Shown: positions 1-8,183 of the stretch, in pieces
Position numbering within the stretch: position 1 is the first letter of the stretch
Layout: every line of letters starts with the position of its first letter
Virus record (IMG/VR): IMGVR_UViG_3300021335_000011
Span: 1-64,000 of that record
Length of the DNA stretch: 64,000 nt
Source of the DNA: a virus
Direction: 5' to 3' (one strand)
Notes under the pieces: model-generated
Databases searched by the model: none
What the model was told of the DNA's origin: nothing
The model's input: only the letters and a program-made list of their open reading frames with translations
Program-made: the position numbers and the translations under genes

Positions 1-459
1 GCAGCATTGTTATTTACTAAACCTAAAAAATTAATTGGCATTGATGTACAACCGCATTTCTTTACGCCATACCAAAAGCATTTTGAAAAGTATGCAGAAG
101 AGAATAATATAGAGTTTGAATATCGAGAACAGTCAAGCCATGATCCTAAGGGAGTTGAACCGTGTGATGTACTACATATTGATTCACTACATAAAGCTCC
201 ACATCTTGCCAAAGAATTAGAGATGCATGCGCCGCATGTACGTAAATACATTGTTTTTCATGATACAGCAGAATATAAAAATACTCATGGACTATTTCCA
301 GTAATTGCTAAATACATTACACAAGTTGAGCAAAAATGGCAAGTAGTAGATCATTACATTCATAGAGTTGGATATACTGTTATCAAACGAGTTGATCGTA
401 AAGAAGCGGTGTGGAATGATAAAAAAAAAGATCTAATTAATCTGAGCGCTTATCAATGA
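1..459 (+). CDS. SAM-dependent methyltransferase-like protein, 5' partial
   Basis: The reading frame is open to the first base of the window, so the N-terminal part lies outside it. About 150 residues are visible. They contain a GIDV stretch, then CDVLHIDSLH and, about 30 residues later, YIVFHDT. This order (acidic strand, HIDxxH, later HD) is seen in the Methyltransf_24/cephalosporin-hydroxylase type of class I methyltransferase, so the visible part would be the C-terminal two thirds of the Rossmann fold. The substrate is unknown. The gene overlaps the next by four bases and heads a run of surface-sugar genes, which suggests sugar or lipid methylation (inference). The SAM-binding motif is off-window, so the family call is moderate. 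Confidence 0.55.
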   Translation, partial: AALLFTKPKKLIGIDVQPHFFTPYQKHFEKYAEENNIEFEYREQSSHDPKGVEPCDVLHIDSLHKAPHLAKELEMHAPHVRKYIVFHDTAEYKNTHGLFPVIAKYITQVEQKWQVVDHYIHRVGYTVIKRVDRKEAVWNDKKKDLINLSAYQ

Positions 460-1013
460 AAATTTGGAAATATGAATCATATGATGATTACGTAAAAGCT
501 CAAACAAAGGCTAACGTAAAAAAAATCAAAAAAGTATTGGTTCAAAAATCTACTATTAAACAGATATACAATAGAATTCCTATGGCTGCTAATATACTTT
601 GTCATGGTACACGTAATGCTGCAGAACAAAAATATTTTTCTGATATGTATCCTATGGCTAATATTGTTGGAACAGAGATTTCTTATACTGCATCAGATTT
701 TCCAATGACAGTGCAGCATGATTTTCATGAGGTTGTTAATGATTGGATTGGAGAATTCGATATTGTGTATTCAAATTCTTTTGATCATAGCTACGATCCA
801 GAAAAATGTATGTCGACATGGGCTAACCAATTAACTAAAATTGGAACTTTATGTATAGAATTACAGTGTGGCGAAAATAATAGATCAAAAGCTACTGATC
901 CATTAGAATTAACTTATAATGATTTAATTGAATTGGCATCTCAAAGCGGATTATGGTTATCACACAAATTAAAACTAGAAAACAATGATATGTTGTGTAT
1001 GTTTAGAAAATGA
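456..1013 (+). CDS. class I SAM methyltransferase-like protein
   Basis: A 185-residue protein. After a basic N-terminus it shows ILCHGTRNAAEQ (motif I position), then VGTEIS (acidic residue at the end of strand 2) and EFDIVYSNSFDHSYDP, which resembles the DxVxSNxxxxH segment of Methyltransf_11-type enzymes. The classical GxGxG is degenerate (CHGTRN), so activity is uncertain. It overlaps its neighbours by four bases on each side and is probably co-translated with them. Substrate unknown; a sugar or small metabolite is the likeliest guess from the glycosyltransferases that follow. Confidence 0.55.
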   Translation: MKIWKYESYDDYVKAQTKANVKKIKKVLVQKSTIKQIYNRIPMAANILCHGTRNAAEQKYFSDMYPMANIVGTEISYTASDFPMTVQHDFHEVVNDWIGEFDIVYSNSFDHSYDPEKCMSTWANQLTKIGTLCIELQCGENNRSKATDPLELTYNDLIELASQSGLWLSHKLKLENNDMLCMFRK

Positions 1014-1696
1014 AATCATATATTATAAAAATCAAAGGTCATGCCAAGTCAGAAGAACAGGCAGAAAAATGCATTAATTCTACAATGTTATATGGGTTTG
1101 ACTCTGAATTTTTTAATGGTACAACTCCTAAAACATTAGCTGATGCTGAAAAGATACATAACTTTGGTATAATGAAACCGAGTAGAGTTTTTAATTTTAG
1201 AGTAGAAAACTTAAAAAAATATCTTACTAAAAAATCTTGTTTTATGAATCATGTTATTCTATGGAATAAATGCCTAGAAATAAACGAACCTATTGTAGTA
1301 TTAGAGCATGATGCATTAGCTATACGAAAATGGGATAATGCTACCTTTAAAGAAGTTTTAATTCTTAATATTAATTCAGCAAAAAAACATAATCGTAACG
1401 TTGGTTCACGTATGGGTAAATACGAATATAAACAAGAAGGTCATACTGAAATACATGAATTAAATTATCCGTTTAGGTATAAGATGGAAAATATTTGGAA
1501 GGGTGGATGTCTGATGCCTGGAACTGCAGCCTATGCTATTACTCCTGCGGGGGCCACTAAACTTTTAGATTCTCTCTATAAAAACGGTTGGGATCAAAGT
1601 GATTTTTTTATCAATAGTAAAAATGTACATATAGAATACGCATCACCAGAATATTTTGGATTTAATGGAAAGAATCTAAATACAAGTAAAGGTTAA
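1010..1696 (+). CDS. GT25-family glycosyltransferase, copy 1
   Basis: A 228-residue protein of the LPS-type glycosyltransferase family 25. The family signature is visible: an N-terminal strand (SYIIKIKGH), a Cys/His/Trp segment (CFMNHVILW), the acidic VLEHDAL motif where GT25 enzymes have ExDA, and a C-terminal GTAAYAITPAGA segment. Family members transfer a sugar from a nucleotide sugar to LPS or a protein side chain. It is the first of three tandem paralogues and has the longest insertion between the acidic motif and the C-terminal motif. It begins inside the previous stop codon (ATGA overlap). Confidence 0.8.
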   Translation: MKSYIIKIKGHAKSEEQAEKCINSTMLYGFDSEFFNGTTPKTLADAEKIHNFGIMKPSRVFNFRVENLKKYLTKKSCFMNHVILWNKCLEINEPIVVLEHDALAIRKWDNATFKEVLILNINSAKKHNRNVGSRMGKYEYKQEGHTEIHELNYPFRYKMENIWKGGCLMPGTAAYAITPAGATKLLDSLYKNGWDQSDFFINSKNVHIEYASPEYFGFNGKNLNTSKG

Positions 1697-1698
1697 TT

Positions 1699-2394
1699 AT
1701 GAAAGCGCATATAATAACAATATTAGGACATACACTTTCTGAAGCAGGTGCAGAAAATTGTATTAAGTCTTCAGAAGAATTAAATAATCCATTTGAAATT
1801 AAAAGATTTGAAGCTTGTACACCAATCGATGTCGGTGATGTAATGAATGAATATGGCCTTGAATGGAATTTTCCTTGGGAAGGTCAAGTTCGAGATATAA
1901 AATCTGGATTAACTCTCAATGCATATAGAACTCAAGATCATTTAGCCCGAATGGCATGTGCATTAAGTCATTATGTGCTATGGCAAAAATGCCAGAATGA
2001 AAATGAACCACTACTAATTCTTGAACACGATGCTATCTTTAGGCATCGTCTTGATCCTACATTTATCTTGAAATCTAAATATAATGTTGTCGGACTTAAT
2101 GATCCTATTGGTGCTACTCGAAAGGCGAACCTGTTTAAAACAAAAGTTGAAAATTCTGAAAAAGATATTGTTTCTGTACCTCATGTTGATTCGTTTGAAA
2201 TCCCACAAGGTTTAGCTGGAAACAGCGCATATATAATTAAACCAACTGGAGCTACAGCGTTAATTGCAGCTATAGAAGAATATGGATTATGGCCAAATGA
2301 TGCTATTATGTGTAGGCAATTAATTAAAAAATTAGGTGTAACTCGTAAGTTTTACACATTAGTTCAAGGTTTACCATCAACTACTACGGAATAA
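1699..2394 (+). CDS. GT25-family glycosyltransferase, copy 2
   Basis: A 231-residue paralogue of the upstream gene, separated by two bases. GT25 landmarks are the N-terminal HIITILGHTLSE, CALSHYVLWQKC, LILEHDAIF (acidic motif) and a C-terminal GNSAYIIKPTGA. The segment linking acidic and C-terminal motifs differs from copies 1 and 3, so acceptor specificity probably differs. Likely cytoplasmic and nucleotide-sugar dependent. Three non-identical copies in a row argue for sequential addition of sugars to one acceptor or for diversification after duplication (inference). Confidence 0.8.
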   Translation: MKAHIITILGHTLSEAGAENCIKSSEELNNPFEIKRFEACTPIDVGDVMNEYGLEWNFPWEGQVRDIKSGLTLNAYRTQDHLARMACALSHYVLWQKCQNENEPLLILEHDAIFRHRLDPTFILKSKYNVVGLNDPIGATRKANLFKTKVENSEKDIVSVPHVDSFEIPQGLAGNSAYIIKPTGATALIAAIEEYGLWPNDAIMCRQLIKKLGVTRKFYTLVQGLPSTTTE

Positions 2395-2396
2395 AA

Positions 2397-3050
2397 ATGA
2401 AAGCTTTTGTAATTACTATACCATCGCACGAATTGTCTGTAATGTCAGCAAAAAAGTGTATTCGAAGTGCAGCTAAATTTGGTTTAACTGTAGAAACGTG
2501 GAATGCTACCACACCGAAAGATCGACCAGCAGAGATCTTAGAATCAAAGGGTATTCCAACTCAACCGTTTGACGAGATCTATTCTCGTACTCAAAATTGT
2601 ATGGCAGCGTTTTGTTCTCATATGAGTTTATGGGAACATAGCATTGAAATTAATGAGCCAGTCGTTATCTTTGAACATGATGCTGTAATGACTGGATCTT
2701 TACCAGAGGATCTTGAATTTGATAAAGTAATCACGTTTTCAAAACCTTCATATGGCAATTTTAATACTCCAGTAGATATAGGAGTTGTTCCTCTTATTCA
2801 AAAACCATATTTTGGCGGAGCACATGGTTACATTGTAAAACCAGAAGGAGCTGTTGAATTAATTGAAGTCGCTAGAGAAAATCCTCTTTCTACAGACGTT
2901 TTTCTTAATGTAAATAACTTCCCTTGGTTAGAAGAATATTACCCGTGGGTTTGTATTGCAGCTGATAACTTTACTACAATTCAACAAGAAGCGGGTTGTA
3001 AAGCTAAACATCGTTATGGAGAAACTTATGCAATCGAAAATATTAGATAA
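2397..3050 (+). CDS. GT25-family glycosyltransferase, copy 3
   Basis: A 217-residue protein, the third GT25 paralogue, two bases after copy 2. It carries the N-terminal AFVITIPSHELS, AAFCSHMSLWEH, VIFEHDAVM and, near residue 140, GGAHGYIVKPEGA. The C-terminal 70 residues, with DVFLNVNNFPWL, are not shared with the other two. The start of the next gene lies inside its last codons, giving a 23-base overlap in another frame. Confidence 0.78.
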   Translation: MKAFVITIPSHELSVMSAKKCIRSAAKFGLTVETWNATTPKDRPAEILESKGIPTQPFDEIYSRTQNCMAAFCSHMSLWEHSIEINEPVVIFEHDAVMTGSLPEDLEFDKVITFSKPSYGNFNTPVDIGVVPLIQKPYFGGAHGYIVKPEGAVELIEVARENPLSTDVFLNVNNFPWLEEYYPWVCIAADNFTTIQQEAGCKAKHRYGETYAIENIR

Positions 3051-3690
3051 GACATTTTTAACTGGTTGTGATCAAAAAACTGAGTGGCAGCTACCGTTTT
3101 TTCTTGATAAGTTTTTAGAGTTTAAACATAAAACTAAACTTATTGTTTGTGACTTTGGTATGTCAGAGGAAATGCGCAATAAAGTTGTTATGCATAAAGC
3201 AGTTGAAGCTGTAATGAATATGGTATTAGATGGACCAGAAACTGGATGGTTTCTAAAACCTAAATCTATGCTGCATTGTCCATCGAATGCTACTATCTGG
3301 CTTGATACTGATTGCGAGATTAGAACAAATATTGATGATTTATTTACTAAATTAGTACCAAATAAATTAAATATGGTTGAAGACAGGCCATGGACAAAAC
3401 GTCGTGGTGAAGTATGGTTTAATTCAGGTGTTGTTGGATTTATTGGTAAACCAGCAATCTTGCGCTTGTGGGTAGAAAGCACAGAAAAGAATCAAACAAT
3501 TGGTGATCAAGAAGTATTGCATGATATATTAAACCCTATTACACAATTGACTTGGATTAATCCTTTGCCTAATGCATATAATGTGCTACGTTTGCAAACT
3601 GAACACGATAAATATGAAGGTAAAATTAAAGTTATGCACTGGACAGGTGCGAAGGGTAATGAGTCTATTAGGAGTATGATGAATGAGTAG
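3028..3690 (+). CDS. GT8-like nucleotide-sugar glycosyltransferase
   Basis: About 220 residues. ATG 3028 is preferred because GGAG lies seven bases upstream, inside the end of the GT25 gene; ATG 3016 is the alternative. The fold is suggested by IWLDTDCEI near residue 90 (the DxD metal/nucleotide-sugar motif of GT-A enzymes), VWFNSGVVGF about 45 residues later and a DQEVLHD segment, the order seen in glycogenin/GT8-like proteins, plus a C-terminal MHWTGAKG resembling the conserved His of that family. Donor and acceptor are unknown. The end overlaps the next gene by eight bases. Confidence 0.65.
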   Translation: MQSKILDKTFLTGCDQKTEWQLPFFLDKFLEFKHKTKLIVCDFGMSEEMRNKVVMHKAVEAVMNMVLDGPETGWFLKPKSMLHCPSNATIWLDTDCEIRTNIDDLFTKLVPNKLNMVEDRPWTKRRGEVWFNSGVVGFIGKPAILRLWVESTEKNQTIGDQEVLHDILNPITQLTWINPLPNAYNVLRLQTEHDKYEGKIKVMHWTGAKGNESIRSMMNE

Positions 3691-4288
3691 AGTTGTACAC
3701 GTAATTGGAAACGGTGATAGTGCAGCATTTTATCAAAAAGAGCCTCGTAAAGGTTTAAAGCTTACTTGCAATATTCCTCCTTTTGAGGTAAAAGCATATG
3801 CTACTTGTATAGTAGATTTTAAAATGATGAAAGCTATTGATAAGGGAGAGGTAACTCTTGGTGGTGAATGGATTGTAGGAGCAAGGCCAAAAGAATATTG
3901 CGCAAGAAATCCTAAATTTCATATGAAAATTGCACATCATATTAAAGAATTCTATACTAAGATTCCTAAGTATGCTCCTAATTATACTGATTTTAACTGC
4001 GGTATGATGGCAGTTTATTATGCTGCACAAAAGTTAAAAGCCGATGAAATCAATATGTGGGGATTTGATACTATCTTTGATTTCAATATGAGAAGCTATA
4101 CTGATCTAGTAATTGAATCAGATAGGGGAAATATGAATAACAATCGGCTAATCAATAATTGGAGGCCGGTATGGATGAATATGTTTAAAGATAAAAACTT
4201 CAAAGAAATTAAGTTCAATCTACATCATAAACATTCAGCTATCAAATTTAAAATTCCAAGCAATGTAGAAATTATTACACATCAATAG
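3683..4288 (+). CDS. GT42/MptE-like (DUF115-type) putative glycosyltransferase
   Basis: A 201-residue protein opening with VVHVIGNGDSA, which matches the nucleotide-binding GNGPS loop of sialyltransferase GT42 (CstII-like) and DUF115/MptE-like proteins. A second landmark is TDFNCGMMAVYYAA followed by INMWGFDTIFD, similar to the Gly-Phe-Asp segment of those families. It could transfer a nonulosonic acid or a phosphate-linked group to a glycan. It is the last gene of the 5' glycan cluster, before the promoter at 4291. The family assignment rests on short motifs only. Confidence 0.5.
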   Translation: MSRVVHVIGNGDSAAFYQKEPRKGLKLTCNIPPFEVKAYATCIVDFKMMKAIDKGEVTLGGEWIVGARPKEYCARNPKFHMKIAHHIKEFYTKIPKYAPNYTDFNCGMMAVYYAAQKLKADEINMWGFDTIFDFNMRSYTDLVIESDRGNMNNNRLINNWRPVWMNMFKDKNFKEIKFNLHHKHSAIKFKIPSNVEIITHQ

Positions 4289-4290
4289 CA

Positions 4291-4319
4291 TTTACTTTTT
4301 AATATAAATATGGTATAAT
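4291..4319 (+). promoter_or_regulatory. sigma70-like promoter, upstream of metalloprotease gene
   Basis: TTTACT, a 17-base spacer ending in TGG, then TATAAT. This is the architecture of the other promoters in the window with a weaker -35. The expected start point (about seven bases after the -10) coincides with the ATG at 4326, so the message may be leaderless. A TATAAATA string (4303-4310) lies inside the spacer and could act as a weak late promoter. Confidence 0.7.
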
Positions 4320-4325
4320 GGTACC

Positions 4326-4748
4326 ATGAATATAATAGAGATAGATGGTGGAACAATAGTAGAACGTAAAGTGGCTGAAAAAGCAATTGATTTTGCTATT
4401 AAAAAATTAATGCCACGAATTCAGACACTTGATATTAGTTTACAAATCATGAAGATTGAAGATAAAGTTGATGGTTATTGCCTTTGTATTGATAACAGAA
4501 CATTTGAAATAGAGATACAAAGCGGTATACATTATGAAGATTTTGTAACAGCCATATTCCATGAAATGGTGCACGTTAAACAACATGTGCGTAAAGAGCT
4601 TGTAGATAAAGGTTTTATAAAAATATGGAAAGGCGAGGATTGGATTAGCATGTTTACAACTGTTGATGAATATATGCGATTTCCATGGGAAGCTGAAGCA
4701 TACAGACTACAAGAAGAATTGTTTGAGGAGTACACAAATGCTAGTTGA
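4326..4748 (+). CDS. HExxH zinc metalloprotease-like protein
   Basis: A 140-residue protein with HEMVH at residues 79-83, the zincin zinc-binding/catalytic motif, followed about 40 residues later by PWEAEAYRLQEE, whose Glu residues are candidates for the third zinc ligand. The size and HExxH-plus-WEAEAY pattern resemble small SprT/DUF-type phage metallopeptidases. Role unknown; maturation of a virion or host protein is possible. No ribosome-binding site precedes the ATG, which sits at the predicted transcription start. It overlaps the first desaturase by 11 bases. Confidence 0.6.
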   Translation: MNIIEIDGGTIVERKVAEKAIDFAIKKLMPRIQTLDISLQIMKIEDKVDGYCLCIDNRTFEIEIQSGIHYEDFVTAIFHEMVHVKQHVRKELVDKGFIKIWKGEDWISMFTTVDEYMRFPWEAEAYRLQEELFEEYTNAS

Positions 4749-5517
4749 ATGGGATAGATTTGACAAATTGCGGCTCATAGTTCCTATATGGACACATAGC
4801 ATGCTAGTGTATTTTTTATACACTTTTCAGTGGTGGTATCTTATACCATTTATTTTTGTTAATTACTTAATGAATACCACACAGACGGTATTCTTACATA
4901 AAACTTTAGCTCATAGAAATTTTAGTTACAATTCTAAGGTTATTGATCATCTTTTTTCATTTATAGTTATGTTAAACTTTATGGGTGGTCCGATACAGTG
5001 GGCAATTATGCATAGATTACACCATAAGTATACAGATAAATTTGAAGATCCGCATTCTCCATCAATTGTAGGTTCGCTAATTTCTCATTTTCATTTATGG
5101 AAAAAGCCTCCAATAGATACAACAAAAAAAGTTGTGATTCGCGATTTATTCAGAGATTATAAGCATTTAATAATCTATATTAGATACCAGTGGCTTTCAT
5201 CAATTTTAGCATGGCTAATTATTGGTGTATTGTTTGGTATAGAAGGATTAGCTATTGTAGGTGCTGCATCTTGTTGGCAACTGCACACATTAGGAATTAT
5301 CGACAGCTGGGTACATCGTAAGGGAAATGGTGCAATTACAAATGTTAGCAGCTGGGTGACTGCATTGAGCATGGCTTCACCTGAAGCTATAGAACATGAT
5401 AAGCACCATAAAAGCCCATGGATATATACACACATCGATGGTTGGTTTGATTACCATTCAAGAGTAATGGAAATTTTGGCTAAATACGGGTTGGTAAAAA
5501 TAAATGTTGTTAAATAA
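4738..5517 (+). CDS. membrane fatty-acid desaturase, copy 1
   Basis: ATG 4738 is chosen because GGAG lies eight bases upstream in the end of the previous gene; it gives 259 residues. The three histidine boxes of acyl-CoA/acyl-lipid delta-9-type desaturases are present: HKTLAH, HRLHHKYTD and EHDKHHKSP. Hydrophobic segments lie before the first box and between the second and third, as in this di-iron membrane family. It would introduce a double bond into fatty acyl chains using O2 and electrons from a host carrier. Its tandem partner follows with a 14-base overlap. A phage copy suggests change of host membrane fluidity during infection (inference). Confidence 0.88.
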   Translation: MLVEWDRFDKLRLIVPIWTHSMLVYFLYTFQWWYLIPFIFVNYLMNTTQTVFLHKTLAHRNFSYNSKVIDHLFSFIVMLNFMGGPIQWAIMHRLHHKYTDKFEDPHSPSIVGSLISHFHLWKKPPIDTTKKVVIRDLFRDYKHLIIYIRYQWLSSILAWLIIGVLFGIEGLAIVGAASCWQLHTLGIIDSWVHRKGNGAITNVSSWVTALSMASPEAIEHDKHHKSPWIYTHIDGWFDYHSRVMEILAKYGLVKINVVK

Positions 5518-6295
5518 AATATCTTGGCTTAGATTGACATATAATCTATTATTACAATTTGTTGGATTATACGCTCTATATTTCATTTTTAGTACTGAAC
5601 AATATATGCTTTTAATTCCAGCATTGTTAATCATGTTCTTTACGCAATTTACAATTTATGCGCATTATCATATGGTAGTAACACATCAATCATGGAAGTT
5701 TAATTATAAATTATTTGACCATATTTTTTCTGTATCAGGAATTTTAATGGGTATGGGATCTCCTATCCCTTGGGCTATTATACATCGTTTGCATCATAAA
5801 CATACTGATACAGAAGATGATCCACATTCACCATCATATTATGGTTTGTTTATCACACATTTTCATGCATGGAAAGCACCAGATATTATAAATGCAAAAG
5901 TACCTAAAAAAGATTTACTTAGAAATTTTAGTCATCTAAGTGTATATAACAATGCAATTTCAATAGGTATTATAAACATATTGACATGGACTATTTTATA
6001 TTACTTATTTGGTCTAGGAGGAATTTTAGTCACAGCACTGGGTTTAGCTATTACTAATAATAATATTGGTATTACAAATGGTTGGACTCATAGATTAGGA
6101 GATGGTAAAGTAGATAAACCCAACTTACTTATTTGGGCACTAATGTTGGGATCACCTGAAGCATACTTTCATAAAGAACATCACGAAAAGCCATTTAAAT
6201 ATAAACATTCTGAATCATGGTTTGAATGGCATGCACGATTAGTTGAAATATTTGATAAAGTTGGCTTAGTTACTATTCATGATAAAAAAATTTAA
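5504..6295 (+). CDS. membrane fatty-acid desaturase, copy 2
   Basis: A 263-residue paralogue of the upstream gene with its own full set of histidine boxes: HYHMVVTHQ (first box region), HRLHHKHTDTEDDPHSP and KEHHEKP. Membrane segments cluster at residues 15-55 and 150-190. The paralogues have diverged well beyond recent duplication (for instance EHDKHH versus KEHH in the last box), so they may act on different positions or acyl carriers. The start overlaps copy 1 by 14 bases and has only a weak ribosome-binding site, consistent with translational coupling. Confidence 0.86.
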   Translation: MLLNKISWLRLTYNLLLQFVGLYALYFIFSTEQYMLLIPALLIMFFTQFTIYAHYHMVVTHQSWKFNYKLFDHIFSVSGILMGMGSPIPWAIIHRLHHKHTDTEDDPHSPSYYGLFITHFHAWKAPDIINAKVPKKDLLRNFSHLSVYNNAISIGIINILTWTILYYLFGLGGILVTALGLAITNNNIGITNGWTHRLGDGKVDKPNLLIWALMLGSPEAYFHKEHHEKPFKYKHSESWFEWHARLVEIFDKVGLVTIHDKKI

Positions 6296-7349
6296 TGGAT
6301 TAATACCTAATCACCAGCGCGATGTTCATGTAGCTCACACACGCTGGGAATTTGGTTATATTATTGATGGTCAAAAAATTATAGATCCATTTTTAGGATT
6401 AGGTCAATTCAATCTTGGTTTTAAAAGACAGGATATAATAGATTATGTTTGTAAAAATCTTTCAAATAATATTTTTGAATCCGCCGAAGATTTAAATAAT
6501 CTAGTTGATACTAATATATATTTGCATGATATTTCATTTAAATTAAATAATGATTTATATGAAGAGACTGGTTATTATAATTTTTCGTCCCTTTCTGGGA
6601 GTGATGCAAACGAAGGTGCATTAAAATTATCAGCTGCATATCATAAATTAAAAGGCAATAATAAATCTAAAATTATTAGCTTTGACGGTAGCTACCATGG
6701 TAGTACATATTTAAATTATAGCATGGGTGATGAAAGCATATTTTCAAATCCATTTTATAATATGCCAAGACCAGATTTTATTGAACGCATAAGACATGAA
6801 GATCTTACTAAGATTAAATGGAATGACGTTATGTGTTTAATCATTGAACCTTGGCAATGGGCAGTAGGATCACCAGGACCTTCAGCTAAATTTTGGGATA
6901 CATTGAAAACAATTAGAACTACATACGATGTTCTAATAATTATAGACGATATATTTACTGGTGGGGGTAAAACAGGTGATTGGTGCGGATGGAAATCAAC
7001 ACCAATAACTCCTGATATTTTTACTCAAGGTAAAGCAATTACCGGTGGATATTTCCCTCTTTCTCTAACATATTACTCAGAACAAGTAAATTCTGTTTTA
7101 CCAAATGATTTTTTATGGGAACATGGATTTACAAATAGTTTTAGTTCTTCTGGCACATTAAGCTGCTTAGCTTATAGAGAAGCATATAAAAAATATGATT
7201 ATTGGTCTGTTAATAAAATGGCTATAGATATTTTTGGAGAAAGAATCATAGCTCAATTTGGTAATATTTTTACTGTTGAAGGTTTAGGACTAATACAAAT
7301 ACCAATAAATGCTACTGATGAATATTTTGATTTGTTAAAAAAAATTTAA
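6279..7349 (+). CDS. class III PLP aminotransferase (BioA/GSAM-like), short
   Basis: A 356-residue fold-type I PLP enzyme. Visible landmarks are SGSDANEGALKL and SFDGSYHGST (cofactor-phosphate region), IIEPW, DDIFTGGGKTGDW (the Asp binding the PLP nitrogen) and TQGKAITGGY with K252 as Schiff-base lysine. The closest types are adenosylmethionine-8-amino-7-oxononanoate (BioA) and glutamate-1-semialdehyde enzymes. These usually have 420-430 residues; here the C-terminal small domain is about 60-70 residues shorter, so the enzyme may be altered or decaying. It overlaps the second desaturase by 17 bases. A biotin link to fatty-acid synthesis is attractive but unproven. Confidence 0.75.
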   Translation: MIKKFNGLIPNHQRDVHVAHTRWEFGYIIDGQKIIDPFLGLGQFNLGFKRQDIIDYVCKNLSNNIFESAEDLNNLVDTNIYLHDISFKLNNDLYEETGYYNFSSLSGSDANEGALKLSAAYHKLKGNNKSKIISFDGSYHGSTYLNYSMGDESIFSNPFYNMPRPDFIERIRHEDLTKIKWNDVMCLIIEPWQWAVGSPGPSAKFWDTLKTIRTTYDVLIIIDDIFTGGGKTGDWCGWKSTPITPDIFTQGKAITGGYFPLSLTYYSEQVNSVLPNDFLWEHGFTNSFSSSGTLSCLAYREAYKKYDYWSVNKMAIDIFGERIIAQFGNIFTVEGLGLIQIPINATDEYFDLLKKI

Positions 7350-7367
7350 AAAAGTGCGTTTTAGGCA

Positions 7368-7396
7368 TGTACAAACTAGTAAAAACAGGGTATAAT
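7368..7396 (+). promoter_or_regulatory. sigma70-like promoter (TGTACA-17-TATAAT)
   Basis: TGTACA at 7368-7373, a 17-base spacer ending in GGG, TATAAT at 7391-7396. It is preceded by a conserved box (GCGTTTTAGGCA) also found before the promoter at 13368. It drives the operon starting at 7430. An in-frame ATG at 7367 lies inside the promoter and is not a gene start. Confidence 0.88.
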
Positions 7397-7429
7397 GGTC
7401 CTATAATAAAGAAGGAAGAGGAGCCTTAC

Positions 7430-7780
7430 ATGTTTACTAAATCACAAATCGAATTGCAAGCCCACATCGAAGCTAAAAATGCTGAAGGTAAGAAGTGGAT
7501 GGATGAAAATCCTGGTTCTTACTACGGCATGACCGTAACTGACCCAGCGCATTGGGCAGAGCAGGGTATTACTACTGTCGAGCAGTATGAGTACCAAATG
7601 GAGTACTATGGTCTGTTTGACTATATTGCTGGTTTAACGTCAAAGGGCAATGCTCGGTATTTGCTGAGTCTTTGTACCACCATGGATGATTTGAATGCTG
7701 TGTATTCAGATTTCGGTGCTCAAATGGATATTGATGAAGCCTGGGAAGTAGAAAAGGCATGGTGTGAGGATGCAGCATAA
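7430..7780 (+). CDS. conserved small phage protein, unknown function
   Basis: A 116-residue acidic protein. The start at 7430 lies downstream of the promoter, with GGAGG-like bases (GAAGAGGAG) seven bases before it; the longer frame from 7367 would begin inside the -35 element. The sequence is rich in Asp, Glu, Tyr and Trp (for example HWAEQGITTVEQYEYQ) with no signal peptide or membrane segment. I recognise no family. First gene of a promoter-proximal pair; its stop overlaps the next ATG by one base. Confidence 0.7.
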   Translation: MFTKSQIELQAHIEAKNAEGKKWMDENPGSYYGMTVTDPAHWAEQGITTVEQYEYQMEYYGLFDYIAGLTSKGNARYLLSLCTTMDDLNAVYSDFGAQMDIDEAWEVEKAWCEDAA

Positions 7781-8013
7781 TGGAAAAAACTACAGAAATT
7801 TTAGGTTCTTATTTTACAACACATCCATACGACGAGTATAATGGTGATGGTGTAAGTTTAACAGATAAGTTTGCAATATTAAGAGAAGAGTATACCAAAT
7901 CTGGTAAAAAGATTATTAATATGAAAACTTATTATAATAGTGGATTTAATCATACGACTCAACAAGACGAAGCAGAACCAGAATTTGGTGTTGAGATTGA
8001 GTGGATATGGTAG
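7780..8013 (+). CDS. hypothetical protein
   Basis: A 77-residue protein starting on the last base of the previous stop (TAATG). Composition is polar and soluble, ending in a short aromatic tail (VEIEWIW). No recognisable motif. Its stop is followed within four bases by a 13-base inverted repeat, so it is probably the last gene of this transcript. Confidence 0.6.
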   Translation: MEKTTEILGSYFTTHPYDEYNGDGVSLTDKFAILREEYTKSGKKIINMKTYYNSGFNHTTQQDEAEPEFGVEIEWIW

Positions 8014-8183
8014 AGTTTAGCAAAATCGCTCCTGTCTCGCTCCTCTCTCAGTCGATGCGATTTTGCTAATCCAATAGTCGAGCGGTATAACGCGGTTAAG
8101 CCAGTAAACGACTTTAAATTTAAGACGCTGGTGGGAAATTATAGAGCGCCCTCATTAGAAAGACTCACCTTATTGGAGTAATT
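8014..8183 (+). other. non-coding stretch with strong secondary structure
   Basis: These 170 bases contain no plausible gene in a genome where genes usually overlap. The first half is an inverted repeat (8017-8069). The second half has an outer AGTCG/CGACT pairing at about 8077-8115 and further short complementary blocks. It looks like a structured leader or small RNA before the FkbM gene. It has no tRNA signature (no T-loop). Confidence 0.4.
8017..8069 (+). repeat. 13-base perfect inverted repeat
   Basis: TTAGCAAAATCGC at 8017-8029 is the exact reverse complement of bases 8057-8069, with a 27-base pyrimidine-rich loop. No run of T follows, so it is not a canonical Rho-independent terminator. 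It may be an RNA hairpin or a protein-binding site. Confidence 0.8.

Noticed and set aside
4303-4310. TATAAATA as a true late promoter for the metalloprotease gene
   Set aside because: It lies inside the spacer of a good sigma70-like promoter and too close to the ATG; kept only as a note.
6279-7349. Frameshift truncating the aminotransferase C-terminus
   Set aside because: No continuing family-like sequence is seen after the stop; a promoter follows within 20 bases, so the short form appears native.
7367-7429. Start of the 7430 gene at ATG 7367
   Set aside because: That ATG overlaps the -35 TGTACA and would lie upstream of the transcription start.
8070-8150. Possible tRNA between the inverted repeat and the FkbM gene
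   Set aside because: No T-loop (GTTCGAA-like) or acceptor-stem pairing; only scattered short complementarity.
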